19,672 nt of DNA from Chloroflexota bacterium (GCA_005879655.1 VBJK01000077.1:1-19672); one strand, 5' to 3'. Counted from the first letter of the stretch, positions 6,438 to 13,726 are shown. The notes: generated by a model from the sequence alone, not told the origin. Numbers and translations: made by a program.

Positions 6438-7622
6438 ATGGAACTCAAACGTATTCAACAAGCATTACGAGCAGAGAAATTAGATGGCTGGCTCTTTTTC
6501 GATTTTCGTAAGTCGAATCCAGTCGCTTACCGCGTCTTATCGTTATCGCGCGATGAGATGTACACACGACGCTGGTTCTATTACGTGCCAAGGGAGGGTT
6601 TAGCAACGGCGGTCGTCAGTGCCGTGGAGCCGCATGTGCTACGTACTTTACCAGGGAATCGCTTGTTCTTTCGTAGCTGGCAGGAACTGCATACCCAATT
6701 GCGGTCATTGCTCAAACCAGAGCAATGCGTGGCCATGGAATACTCACCGCTCAATGCAATTCCCTCCATGTCATGTGTGGATGCAGGAACATTGGAACTT
6801 ATTAGCTCTTTTGGCGTAGATGTGGTGAGTTCGGCCAATCTTGCTCAGCGCTTTGTTGCCCAACTGACGGCTGAACAGCTGGAGAGTCATCGTACTGCTG
6901 GTCGTTTGCTGATAGCCGCAAAAGATCAGCTTTTCTCAGAACTTTCCAATGACCTGCGTCAGGGTCTCTCCCTCGACGAGTATCGGGTACAGCGGCGCTT
7001 TGTGGAACTCATCAAAAAAACGGGCTTGCAGCTGGATGAGTCGCCATTAGTAGCTGTCAATAGGAATGCCAGCAATCCTCATTATGTACCGACTGCAACA
7101 AGCCATAGTCCTATACAGCGCGGTGATCTGGTACTCTTCGATTTCTGGGCACACCTGCCTCAACCAAACGCCATTTTCGCCGATTACACCTGGATGGCTT
7201 TTGTGGGCACGCAAGCAGAGATTCCGGCAGAGCAGCGTAGCGTCTTCGAGCTTGTGCGTAGTGCGCGCGATGCTGGCATAGCATTTACACGCGAACGCTT
7301 GCAGGCTGGTGAACGTGTTCAGGGGCGGCAGGTCGATGACGTTGTGCGTTCTTTCATCGCTGGCGCTGGTTATGGTGGCTATTTCATCCATCGCACCGGA
7401 CATAGCATTGACACGGCGGAACATGGGGATGGGGCAAATCTGGATAATTTTGAGACGCATGATACACGTCTATTATTGCCTGATACCTGCTGCTCCATTG
7501 AGCCTGGGATCTACTTACCTGAGTTTGGTATCCGAAGTGAGGTGAATCTGTTACTGCTCTCGCACGATGTTGAGGTGACAGGTGTGCCGGTGCAGCAAGC
7601 GATTGTGCCGTTATTGTCATAG
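6438..7622 (+). CDS. M24 family metallopeptidase (Xaa-Pro aminopeptidase-like)
   Basis: A 394-residue protein from the ATG at 6438, which has a GGGAG ribosome binding site at 6425-6429; an in-frame upstream ATG at 6363 lacks one. A creatinase-like N-terminal domain (to about 140) is followed by the pita-bread catalytic domain. Metal ligands visible, in this numbering: D235 in LVLFDFWAH, D249 in FADYTW, H322 in HRTGHSI, E355 in SIEPGIY and E368 in IRSEVN, so all five are kept. The two Asp ligands are 14 residues apart, where classic aminopeptidase P has 11, which points to a distinct subfamily. Members remove N-terminal residues before proline or cleave related dipeptides in the cytosol; the substrate here cannot be read. 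A TACAAT at 6397-6402 may be its -10 element. It is convergent with the DUF1259 gene. Confidence 0.9.
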   Translation: MELKRIQQALRAEKLDGWLFFDFRKSNPVAYRVLSLSRDEMYTRRWFYYVPREGLATAVVSAVEPHVLRTLPGNRLFFRSWQELHTQLRSLLKPEQCVAMEYSPLNAIPSMSCVDAGTLELISSFGVDVVSSANLAQRFVAQLTAEQLESHRTAGRLLIAAKDQLFSELSNDLRQGLSLDEYRVQRRFVELIKKTGLQLDESPLVAVNRNASNPHYVPTATSHSPIQRGDLVLFDFWAHLPQPNAIFADYTWMAFVGTQAEIPAEQRSVFELVRSARDAGIAFTRERLQAGERVQGRQVDDVVRSFIAGAGYGGYFIHRTGHSIDTAEHGDGANLDNFETHDTRLLLPDTCCSIEPGIYLPEFGIRSEVNLLLLSHDVEVTGVPVQQAIVPLLS

Positions 7623-7660
7623 GCTTGCAGTTTTTGCAGGTCAGTTGTACATGTAAAGGT

Positions 7661-7717
7661 CGTAGTTGCGCAATGTATTGTGCCTTGCTCTCTGGTGCAA
7701 TACATTGCACAGCTACG
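7661..7717. repeat. Hairpin repeat of the GTAGCTGCGCAAT family, probable bidirectional terminator
   Basis: Arms of 20 bases at 7661-7680 and 7698-7717 are complementary apart from two positions that can still pair as G-U on one strand. The arm sequence matches the repeats at 10661-10816 (GTAGCTGCGCAATNTATTG pattern). The hairpin lies between the ends of the convergent M24 and DUF1259 genes, 38 bases after one stop codon and 48 before the other, and a TTTTACTATT stretch follows on the plus strand. A terminator role is inferred. Confidence 0.7.
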
Positions 7718-7765
7718 AATTTTACTATTGCTCTTCTTCTTTGTTAATGAAGCGTCAGCCGACAA

Positions 7766-8767
7766 TCATACAAAGCGACTATTCGTCTGATTGAGAGCAT
7801 CGCGGATATACTGTGCTAGCGTGAGTGGCTCACCCGTACTGAAGCTGTGCAGGTAATAGAAGAGAGGTCGGATGAACAACTCGTGGTTGTGTACAGCCAT
7901 CACCTCAAAGCTGTGTTTGCGTAACGTGCGTGCCACAGCGTCCACTTCTGAAGGCAAGAGAATGCATTCGCCATGCACCGCTGCCCGACCATTAGCGATG
8001 GCTTGGAAATTGAACATGGATGACACTTGCATCGTTGGCTTGAGCACATGACCAAGTTCGCAAATGGTCTCGTTTCGTGCTACGGCCACCGACAAGACGC
8101 TATCCGAGATCTTTTCCATGCCGCCAATGATGCTTGCAATCTGCTGGTTGGCGAGTCCCGTTGTGCCAGGGCTACTTGATTGGAAAGGTTGTTTGCTCTG
8201 TGACAGAGCGGTACGCAGTGCTTTTGCAATCGTTACGGCGTCACCAATGGTTGTGCCATGGAGAAACTTGACTTGCGGTTGTAGCTCAAGGAAATGGTTC
8301 TGTAGCGCATTGAAATTTGTCGTCCGAGGTTGTAGGTTCTGAGCGAACAGGGCGGTCAGGACGGGATTCACTTCACTGTCAAGCAAGACCATTTGATATT
8401 TTACGATTGTCTGTTCAGCAATATGTTGGAATGCGATCTGCGTGACAAAGCCGATGGCTGGCTTGACTGCTACACCAAAGACGGTTGGATGTAGATCTAT
8501 ACGAGGCAATTCTATCAGAAGAACGCCGCCAGGGACAATTGTTCCCTCAACGTTGAATACGCTGGCAACAGCCTTCCATTCTTGATCAGTACCTTGCATT
8601 CCAGAAATAGCAGATTGCTCACTGTTATGCGCGAAGGCCGTGGTAGCCTGACTCGCCAGTGCGGCCAGGCCAAAAGCGCCAGTGCCAGCGAGAAGAACGC
8701 CTCTACGTGTTAGTTGTGTATCTTTGTCTCTCATTGCTTTTACTCTTATCCCCCTTCTTTGTTTCAT
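7766..8767 (-). CDS. DUF1259 (LppY/LpqO-type) protein with twin-arginine signal peptide
   Basis: A 333-residue protein. The start ATG at 8767 has an excellent ribosome binding site (GAGGTGAT a few bases ahead), better than that of the internal ATG at 8734. Residues 19-46 form a Tat signal: LTRRG with the Arg pair at 21-22, a hydrophobic stretch and an AFA cleavage site. The mature part holds two DUF1259 units: the first ends in FLHGTTIGDAVTIAKALR, the second in VHNHELFIRPLFYYLHS then an LAQYIRDAL helix. The HNH-x-n-LH histidines of the second unit are kept; the first has QNHF. DUF1259 is known from Streptomyces, Mycobacterium and Chloroflexota; its activity is unknown. Export in folded form suggests a cofactor-bearing or quickly folding extracytoplasmic protein. 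It appears to be a single-gene unit. Confidence 0.85.
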   Translation of the reverse strand: MKQRRGIRVKAMRDKDTQLTRRGVLLAGTGAFGLAALASQATTAFAHNSEQSAISGMQGTDQEWKAVASVFNVEGTIVPGGVLLIELPRIDLHPTVFGVAVKPAIGFVTQIAFQHIAEQTIVKYQMVLLDSEVNPVLTALFAQNLQPRTTNFNALQNHFLELQPQVKFLHGTTIGDAVTIAKALRTALSQSKQPFQSSSPGTTGLANQQIASIIGGMEKISDSVLSVAVARNETICELGHVLKPTMQVSSMFNFQAIANGRAAVHGECILLPSEVDAVARTLRKHSFEVMAVHNHELFIRPLFYYLHSFSTGEPLTLAQYIRDALNQTNSRFV

Positions 8768-8905
8768 CTATCACCTCAACATTGCCGCAGCATCCATGAC
8801 GCTATATCTAAGAAAAGATGACAGGTGCAGATGTATCTTTGCATCACCTCTGATTTATTATTATCGGCAGAGAGCAATATTGGTTGAGGGGATTTGCAAC
8901 ACCTC

Positions 8906-9009
8906 AGCGTTGAGGGCACCCATAAAGGATGCCGCAACATGGGTACGCAGACACGTCGCAGGCCGCTTGGTACGCGTATTGGGCATCCTTTATGGGTGCC
9001 CTCAACGCT
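8906..9009. repeat. Inverted repeat, copy 2 of the GGGCACCCAYAARGGATGCC hairpin family
   Basis: Arms of 28 bases at 8906-8933 and 8982-9009 are perfect complements around a 48-base loop. The arm core matches the arms of the repeat at 3087-3179 with two substitutions (CATAAAGG here, CACAAGGG there), and the loop also begins with a GGTACG element as in the first copy. It lies between divergent gene starts, so unlike the first copy it cannot be explained as a terminator for both neighbours. No target-site duplication can be stated with confidence. Confidence 0.85.
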
Positions 9010-9035
9010 TGTACAACTCTAATATCAGTACGCCG

Positions 9036-9041
9036 TATAAT
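9036..9041 (+). promoter_or_regulatory. Candidate -10 box (TATAAT) for the zinc-finger gene
   Basis: A perfect TATAAT lies 89 bases before the ATG at 9130. The -35 partner at 16-18 bases is poor; a TTGTAC at 9009-9014 is 21 bases away, on the edge of the repeat. The long leader has no obvious hairpin. Confidence 0.4.
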
Positions 9042-9129
9042 AAGAGTAACCAAGCACTACATCAGGTCAGGAACCCGATTCTTTCCTCCCGTTACGTGAA
9101 ATGGCGACGGGTATCCAGAAAGGGATTTT

Positions 9130-10635
9130 ATGGGTGACGAATACAATGAAGGACTAGGTCCCAATCCTAACCCAAAATCAGGACCATTAAAGCAAGAAGA
9201 ACTAGATAAACGTTTAGAAGAAGTAAAGCGTCGGATTGTGCATGGAGCCAATGAGGCGCAGGTCCGTATTAAGCGTGTGGTAGATAAAGCTGGCGATTAT
9301 TGGCAGCAAACGCAAACAGCTCCGGTGCCTCGCCAGGCTACTACGGTAGAGGAGCAGCGCCTGCGCCAACTCGTCAATACATGGAGCAGCGAAAACTGGC
9401 GCGTTGCCAAAGATCTTGGCACTTATATGGATATTGTCTTCTGGAGCATGGACGAAGTATGGGAGGTAACGCTGCAAACGCGCTGGGAGACACGCAATAT
9501 GGAGATTGTCACCGAGCCATATACGGGTCGTATGGTAAGTGCACCAAAGCCACTATTGCCGATCTGGGATTATCAACTGCCTCCCATCGTTGGGCTGAAG
9601 GCACCACAAACGCGTACACGTTTGGAAGGCATGGATGAGATTGTTGCCTGTGCAGGTTGTAATAGTACAGGTCATGTGTTATGTGCCACGTGTACCGGAC
9701 GTGGCTGGGTCGTCTGTCCAGAGTGCAAAGGACGTACCAAGAAACGCTGTACAACCTGTAAGGGGCGCGCTTATGTAGCCGATTGGGTTAGCGGAGAAAA
9801 GAAAGCCTTCTTCCAGAAACAAGCTGAGAACGTTGCAAACTCCGTTGGCGGAAAAGTCTCCGATGTGTTGGATGGCATTCGGCAGCAGGGGGTGCCGATT
9901 CCCAATCCTGTCGATACTGATCCTGCCTCCAAGGGACCGACCGTACCTTGTCCAGATTGTATCAAGGGTGAGGTGCCCTGTACCTGTGGCAATGGCAAGC
10001 GTGTGTGTTCCGCTTGTGAAGGTGCGCGCATGTCGTTCTGTACACCTTGTAGCGGGACGGGAAAGGTGGTACGCCATCGTGAGATTGCGCGCCGTTTCGA
10101 CCTGCGTACTCAGACACGTATTGTTGGGGAGAGTCCCATTGCAGTGCAACAACTGCTCAAAGCGGACGGTGATCTGGTCTACAATGCCGAAATTAACGAG
10201 ACACTTCATCCTGAAGCACCACCTGACGGTGTGCCCATTGATGTATGGCGTACCGCCGTTGATCTGGTGAGAGTGGAGGTTGAGGTTGCTGATAAGCCTG
10301 GCATTGATCCTCAGACGGTTTCGCGCCCGACATTGCAGGTAATTGAGTTGGTGCATATTCCCTATATCAAGTTGCAATATCGCTATGGTGATGAGGAGTA
10401 TGTATTATACATCTATGATGGCGAAGGCAAAGAGAAGTTCTATGCCGACCACTATCCCGCGCGTTGGGATCGTATCGAGCGTCTCGTCAAAGCTATCTCG
10501 CAAGACCTGACGGCACCTGTGCAGAGGGAGGAAGCCCCTCCAAGTAATGCCGCTGGCGGCTATCGTGTGCCGATCGAAATGCCTCCCTATAACATTACTG
10601 AAGAGGATGAAGAAGATCATCCCGGCAATTCGTAA
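9130..10635 (+). CDS. Orphan protein with two DnaJ-type zinc-finger clusters, no J domain
   Basis: A 501-residue soluble protein with AAAGGGA ahead of its ATG. Residues 19-60 are charged and probably helical. The first cysteine cluster (174-210) has four CxxC pairs: C174/C177, C185/C188, C196/C199, C207/C210, with the CxxCxGxG-like spacing of the DnaJ zinc domain. After a 60-residue spacer a second cluster (274-307) has C274/C277, C284/C286, C293/C296 and C304/C307; its second pair is CxC and not CxxC. The C-terminal ~190 residues contain beta-rich, acidic segments and no motif I recognise. There is no J domain, signal peptide or membrane helix. The DnaJ zinc domain binds two zinc ions and takes part in substrate handling or disulphide chemistry, so a chaperone-like or scaffold role is possible, but the function is unknown. 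It stands alone with its own promoter, and repeats follow it. Confidence 0.8.
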   Translation: MGDEYNEGLGPNPNPKSGPLKQEELDKRLEEVKRRIVHGANEAQVRIKRVVDKAGDYWQQTQTAPVPRQATTVEEQRLRQLVNTWSSENWRVAKDLGTYMDIVFWSMDEVWEVTLQTRWETRNMEIVTEPYTGRMVSAPKPLLPIWDYQLPPIVGLKAPQTRTRLEGMDEIVACAGCNSTGHVLCATCTGRGWVVCPECKGRTKKRCTTCKGRAYVADWVSGEKKAFFQKQAENVANSVGGKVSDVLDGIRQQGVPIPNPVDTDPASKGPTVPCPDCIKGEVPCTCGNGKRVCSACEGARMSFCTPCSGTGKVVRHREIARRFDLRTQTRIVGESPIAVQQLLKADGDLVYNAEINETLHPEAPPDGVPIDVWRTAVDLVRVEVEVADKPGIDPQTVSRPTLQVIELVHIPYIKLQYRYGDEEYVLYIYDGEGKEKFYADHYPARWDRIERLVKAISQDLTAPVQREEAPPSNAAGGYRVPIEMPPYNITEEDEEDHPGNS

Positions 10636-10660
10636 GCTTCGAGGAGAGTTGTAGCACGTC

Positions 10661-10684
10661 CCGTAGCTGCGCAATTTATTGCGC
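10661..10684 (-). repeat. Inverted copy of the GTAGCTGCGCAAT repeat, can pair with the downstream array
   Basis: CCGTAGCTGCGCAATTTATT followed by GCGC is the reverse complement of the tandem units at 10709-10816, so RNA from the upstream gene could fold it onto any of the three units. It lies 25 bases after the zinc-finger gene stop and could help end that transcript. Confidence 0.75.
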
Positions 10685-10693
10685 AAGGTTCAT

Positions 10694-10828
10694 GAACAAA
10701 GAAAACAGGCGCAATAAATTGTGCAGCTATGGGTATGTATGGCGAGCACGGCGCAATAAATTGCGCAGCTACGGGTATATATGGCGAGCATGGCGCAATA
10801 AATTGCGCAGCTACGGTTTTCTTTGTTC
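10694..10828. repeat. Three 42-bp tandem repeats flanked by 13-bp perfect inverted repeats
   Basis: Units begin at 10709, 10751 and 10793 with an exact 42-base period; the third is cut after about 24 bases. The first two differ at four positions. Each begins with a near palindrome, GCGCAATAAATTGCGC (GTGC in unit one), followed by AGCTACGGG. The flanks GAACAAAGAAAAC (10694-10706) and its exact complement (10816-10828) bracket the array, giving the look of a small unit that expanded inside a mobile or structural element. The same core forms the hairpin at 7661-7717. Confidence 0.85.
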
Positions 10829-10892
10829 TTTACACGCACTGATGGCCTGCAAAAAGTTGATGCTCACCCCTCGGTCTTTCGGTTCATTGCCC

Positions 10893-10921
10893 TTGCAATC
10901 CCCGGCCCACAGCGCTATAAT
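10893..10921 (+). promoter_or_regulatory. Sigma-70-type promoter of the methyltransferase-endonuclease V operon
   Basis: TTGCAA at 10893-10898 and a perfect TATAAT at 10916-10921 are separated by 17 bases. Transcription would begin near 10928, giving a leader of about 50 bases before the ATG at 10978. Confidence 0.7.
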
Positions 10922-10977
10922 GCCGCGTGTGACAAAAATTGGAAAATTACGGCATCAAGGATATGTAGTGAAAACTG

Positions 10978-11736
10978 ATGAATAATTATGATGTAATTGC
11001 CCCCTTTTATGATATTGAGCATGCACAGTTTGGTGAAGATCTAGACCTGTATCGCAACTATGCCGAACTGTGCAGTGGAAAAATACTGGATCTGGCTTGT
11101 GGCAGTGGGCGGGTGCTATTGCCGCTGGTGCAGGATGGTTATGAAGTAACGGGCGTCGATACTTCAGCGCAGATGTTAGAGCTAGCTCGTCAAGCCCTTG
11201 TCAGTGCTGATAGCATGTTCCGCTGTCACTTGGTACAGCAAGATATATGTACCTTGCAGTTGGGACAAAAATTTCGTCTGGCCTTCATCGCACTGAGTTC
11301 TTTCGGGCACATTACCATGCGCAAGCAGCAGCAACAGGCGCTTACAGCTGTACGTACTCACCTCAGTCCTGGCGCAACCTTCATTGTTGATATTGGCAAT
11401 GCGGATGCCCGTTACCTGGAAGGACTGAGCGGACAGATCTTACATCGGGGAACCTGGCAGCGCGACGATGGCACATTCCTCACGCATTTTGTGAGTCCTA
11501 CATCGGCTGTCGATCGCCATGTATTAGAACTCACTCATTTTTATGAGCAATATAGTCAGGCAGGACCCGTTCAGCGTACGGTTGCTACGATGCATCTCTA
11601 TCTTTTTGAGCGCAGTGAAATGGAATTGTTACTTGAGCAGGCTGGCTTCGTGATCAGAGATGTCTATGGAGACTATGACCTGAGTCCTTATCAGCTGGAA
11701 AGCCCTCGCATGATCTGTATTACCGAAGCCAAGTGA
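10978..11736 (+). CDS. Class I SAM-dependent methyltransferase, small-molecule type
   Basis: A 252-residue cytosolic protein. An in-frame stop just upstream (TGA at 10969) fixes the start close to the ATG at 10978; AAGG at 10957-10960 is a distant ribosome binding site. It begins with the YDVIAPFYD segment common in this group. Motif I is LDLACGSGR (37-45), the acidic residue after strand beta-2 is D61 in VTGVDTS, motif II/III runs through QQDICTLQL and a hydrophobic strand, and a late LLEQAGF helix precedes the last strand. It lacks the NPPY-type motif of DNA or protein amino methyltransferases, so a small-molecule or unknown acceptor is likely. Endonuclease V starts 10 bases after its stop, so the two are co-transcribed; no direct functional link is established. 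Confidence 0.85.
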   Translation: MNNYDVIAPFYDIEHAQFGEDLDLYRNYAELCSGKILDLACGSGRVLLPLVQDGYEVTGVDTSAQMLELARQALVSADSMFRCHLVQQDICTLQLGQKFRLAFIALSSFGHITMRKQQQQALTAVRTHLSPGATFIVDIGNADARYLEGLSGQILHRGTWQRDDGTFLTHFVSPTSAVDRHVLELTHFYEQYSQAGPVQRTVATMHLYLFERSEMELLLEQAGFVIRDVYGDYDLSPYQLESPRMICITEAK

Positions 11737-11746
11737 CAAGGAGATT

Positions 11747-12457
11747 ATGAGTATGTCGCATCCCTCAGAGACACCGCTGCATGAATGGAATCTCACACCG
11801 ACAGACGCGATTGCCCTGCAACATGAATTGGCTAAGCGTCTTGTCCTCGAAGATCGGGTAGGAGAAGTACGCTTCGTCGCTGGTGTGGACATGGCAATCA
11901 ATGAAGAGCACGAGATGGCCCGTGCCGCCGTGGTGCTTCTCTCATATCCTGACATGGAGATTGTCGAGCGTCATATCTACGAAGAGCCGGTACGTATGCC
12001 ATATATTCCTGGCTTGCTCTCCTTTCGTGAGGCTCCCTGTGTGATAGGTGCATTTCGCAAACTGCGCCGTCAGGCTGATCTCGTCATGGTAGACGGTCAG
12101 GGAATTGCCCATCCACGGCGTATCGGTATTGCTTCACATTTAGGTCTCTGGCTGGCAGTGCCTACGATTGGCTGTGGCAAATCTGTGCTTGTTGGAAAGT
12201 ACCAAAAGACCGACTTAGGCGAGGAAGCCGGATCGTGGGTACCGCTCATTGATAGACATGAAGTTATTGGAGCCATGGTTCGTACACGTACACGGGTCAA
12301 CCCACTGGTCATCTCACCGGGACACATGATTAGCCTGGAGAGTAGCATCAAATATGTGCTCGCCTGCGGTAAAGGCTATCGCTTACCAGAACCAACTCGC
12401 CAAGCGGATAAGCTCTCAAAAAATAATGCGTGGACAGAAGAAGAGAGTAGTAGCTAA
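11747..12457 (+). CDS. nfi: Endonuclease V (deoxyinosine 3' endonuclease)
   Basis: A 236-residue protein with AAGGAG at 11738-11743 before the ATG. Endonuclease V cuts the second phosphodiester bond 3' of deoxyinosine in DNA, starting repair of deaminated adenine. Family motifs: VAGVDMA with catalytic D48, the wedge-like PYIPGLLSFRE (85-95) with E95, and the active-site VDGQGIAHPRRIG (115-127) with D116. ASHLGL and IGCGKS follow. All key acidic residues are present and the length is typical. It shares an operon with the upstream methyltransferase. Its last residues (EEESSS) and stop are encoded within the arm of the long inverted repeat it shares with the histidine kinase gene. Confidence 0.95.
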   Translation: MSMSHPSETPLHEWNLTPTDAIALQHELAKRLVLEDRVGEVRFVAGVDMAINEEHEMARAAVVLLSYPDMEIVERHIYEEPVRMPYIPGLLSFREAPCVIGAFRKLRRQADLVMVDGQGIAHPRRIGIASHLGLWLAVPTIGCGKSVLVGKYQKTDLGEEAGSWVPLIDRHEVIGAMVRTRTRVNPLVISPGHMISLESSIKYVLACGKGYRLPEPTRQADKLSKNNAWTEEESSS

Positions 12458-12512
12458 ACCAGCTGAAAAGTTGTCAACCTTTCAGCTGGTTTAGCTACTC
12501 CTCTCTTCTTCT
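12436..12512. terminator. Long bidirectional hairpin terminator overlapping the ends of both convergent genes
   Basis: Arms at 12436-12470 and 12478-12512 are 35 bases long with two mismatches around a 7-base loop. The inner stem is GTAGCTAAACCAGCTGAAA with its complement. Both stop codons (12455-12457 plus, 12491-12493 minus) lie inside the arms, so the hairpin forms only in RNA that includes the gene ends. Transcripts leaving on either strand end the stem in CTCTCTTCTTCT-like pyrimidine runs and not in a clean U tract. Confidence 0.8.
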
Positions 12513-13717
12513 GTCTCTATTGCTGTTTTTTTATAGATAGGCACTGTAAAGTAAAAAGTTGTTCCCTCATCCTGTACCGTCTCGAAATTGATCGTTCCCC
12601 CATGTTGCTCAACGATCAGTTGTGCAATGGAAAGGCCCAGCCCATAACCGCCCATCATAGACTGCTCGCTGTGGTTCGATTGGTAAAAGCGTTCAAAAAC
12701 GTGGTGACGGTCTTCAGGGGGAATACCATAGCCAGTATCGATCACCGAGATGCCCACGAACTGCTCATCGTGTAGCCGTGCTGCGATAGTGACAGTGCCA
12801 CCTGGTGGAGTAAACTTAATAGCATTCGTCACCAGATTATTTAACACCTGTTTGATGCGTAGAGGATCGGCGTAGATTGGAGGAAGATCGGCAGGTATAT
12901 CGTGACGTAGCTCAACGCTCGCTTTGAGAGCTTGCGGATGGAGACTGGTATTAATCAGACGAACCAATCCTCGCACTTGCACCTCTGCCTGTTTAATCTC
13001 AAACTGTCCCAGATCGGAACGTGTCATGAAGAGGATATCTTCAACGATAGAGATCAGTTGCTGCACACCTTCTTGCGTATAGCCGAGATAAGTGCATTGC
13101 TCATCCGTCAAATTCCCCATATGGCCATGTAAAAGGAGATCAATAAACCCATGAACTGAATTAAGTGGTGTACGTAACTCATGAGAGACCATGGATACGA
13201 AATTCGAGCGCACACGATTTGCTACCTTGAGCGAAGAGAGATCACGAGCATTAAAGATAACGTACAAGCTCTCTGCAACAGCGACAGGTGTTACACTGGT
13301 GGAAGCTTCGTAGAAATGATCTTGTACAGTGCCAAAAACAAACTCTTCACTAGGAAGGGACTTTTTTTGCTGTAGCACGCGTATAAGAGGACAGCTCGAA
13401 GTACCACATAACTGCATGCGGTTCAAATTTTTACAGCGCAACACGTCAATACAGCTCCGCCCGGTCATATCTTCAGCTGATGCCCCCAGCGCTTTGATCG
13501 CTGCTGGATTGAGGTCACGCACCTGAAAATGTTCATCGAGAGCGATGATAGCATCAGAGGTATGCGCGAGCATCACCGCCAGATAATCAGCCAGCGGCTG
13601 GTGTGTGGATGTCGAGACACTCTGTGAGGTTTGTGGCTCTTCAGCTACACCTTTGGGTTGCTCATGTTGCGTCACACCAGTATCTATTGGTGTTTGTTTA
13701 ACTGTACGCTTCCGCAA
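12491..13717 (-). CDS. Cytoplasmic PAS-domain sensor histidine kinase
   Basis: A 408-residue protein that starts with TTG at 13717; AGAGGA lies just ahead, overlapping the response regulator stop, and the next ATG is at residue 50. No transmembrane helix is seen, so it senses an internal signal. PAS domain about 42-160, with four cysteines spaced C89-x5-C95-x8-C104-x4-C109 followed by Pro; this could hold a metal, an iron-sulphur cluster or a thiol switch. HisKA has H179 in SHELRTPLN. The ATPase part shows the N box NLVTNAIKF (294-302), DTGYGIPP (327-334) and GYGLGLS (357-363). It sits 9 bases behind the OmpR-type regulator, its likely partner. Its C-terminus (EEERSS) is encoded by the terminator arm. 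Confidence 0.93.
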   Translation of the reverse strand: MRKRTVKQTPIDTGVTQHEQPKGVAEEPQTSQSVSTSTHQPLADYLAVMLAHTSDAIIALDEHFQVRDLNPAAIKALGASAEDMTGRSCIDVLRCKNLNRMQLCGTSSCPLIRVLQQKKSLPSEEFVFGTVQDHFYEASTSVTPVAVAESLYVIFNARDLSSLKVANRVRSNFVSMVSHELRTPLNSVHGFIDLLLHGHMGNLTDEQCTYLGYTQEGVQQLISIVEDILFMTRSDLGQFEIKQAEVQVRGLVRLINTSLHPQALKASVELRHDIPADLPPIYADPLRIKQVLNNLVTNAIKFTPPGGTVTIAARLHDEQFVGISVIDTGYGIPPEDRHHVFERFYQSNHSEQSMMGGYGLGLSIAQLIVEQHGGTINFETVQDEGTTFYFTVPIYKKTAIETEEERSS

Positions 13718-13726
13718 CCTTGTCCT

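Larger units (their letters stand above)
8768..9129. other. 362-base divergent intergenic region with promoters and a dispersed hairpin
   Basis: No credible gene is seen here. It lies between the starts of the divergent DUF1259 and zinc-finger genes and holds the inverted repeat at 8906-9009 and a TATAAT box at 9036-9041. The 138 bases next to the DUF1259 start must hold its promoter, but I see no convincing -35/-10 pair there. Confidence 0.6.
10636..10977. other. 342-base intergenic region filled by tandem and inverted repeats and a promoter
   Basis: This gap holds the inverted copy at 10661-10684, the tandem array at 10709-10816 inside 13-base inverted flanks, and the methyltransferase promoter at 10893-10921. 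A 97-codon open frame crosses the array, but it is an effect of the 42-base (14-codon) period and is not called as a gene. Confidence 0.7.

Noticed and set aside
9679..10377. 232-codon frame on the minus strand inside the zinc-finger gene
   Set aside because: The plus-strand gene has repeated CxxC motifs and a ribosome binding site; the opposite frame is explained by its codon bias.
10709..10816. Possible short CRISPR array
   Set aside because: The units are contiguous 42-base copies with no unique spacers, and there are no cas genes.
10692..10985. Open frame of 97 codons with a 14-residue repeated peptide (NKLRSYG)
   Set aside because: The peptide repeat is a by-product of the 42-base DNA period, which is a multiple of three. 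There is no ribosome binding site and the frame overlaps the promoter and start of the methyltransferase gene.
10978..12457. Methyltransferase plus endonuclease as a restriction-modification system
   Set aside because: The nuclease is clearly endonuclease V, a repair enzyme, and the methyltransferase lacks the NPPY-type or Cys-based DNA methylation motifs.
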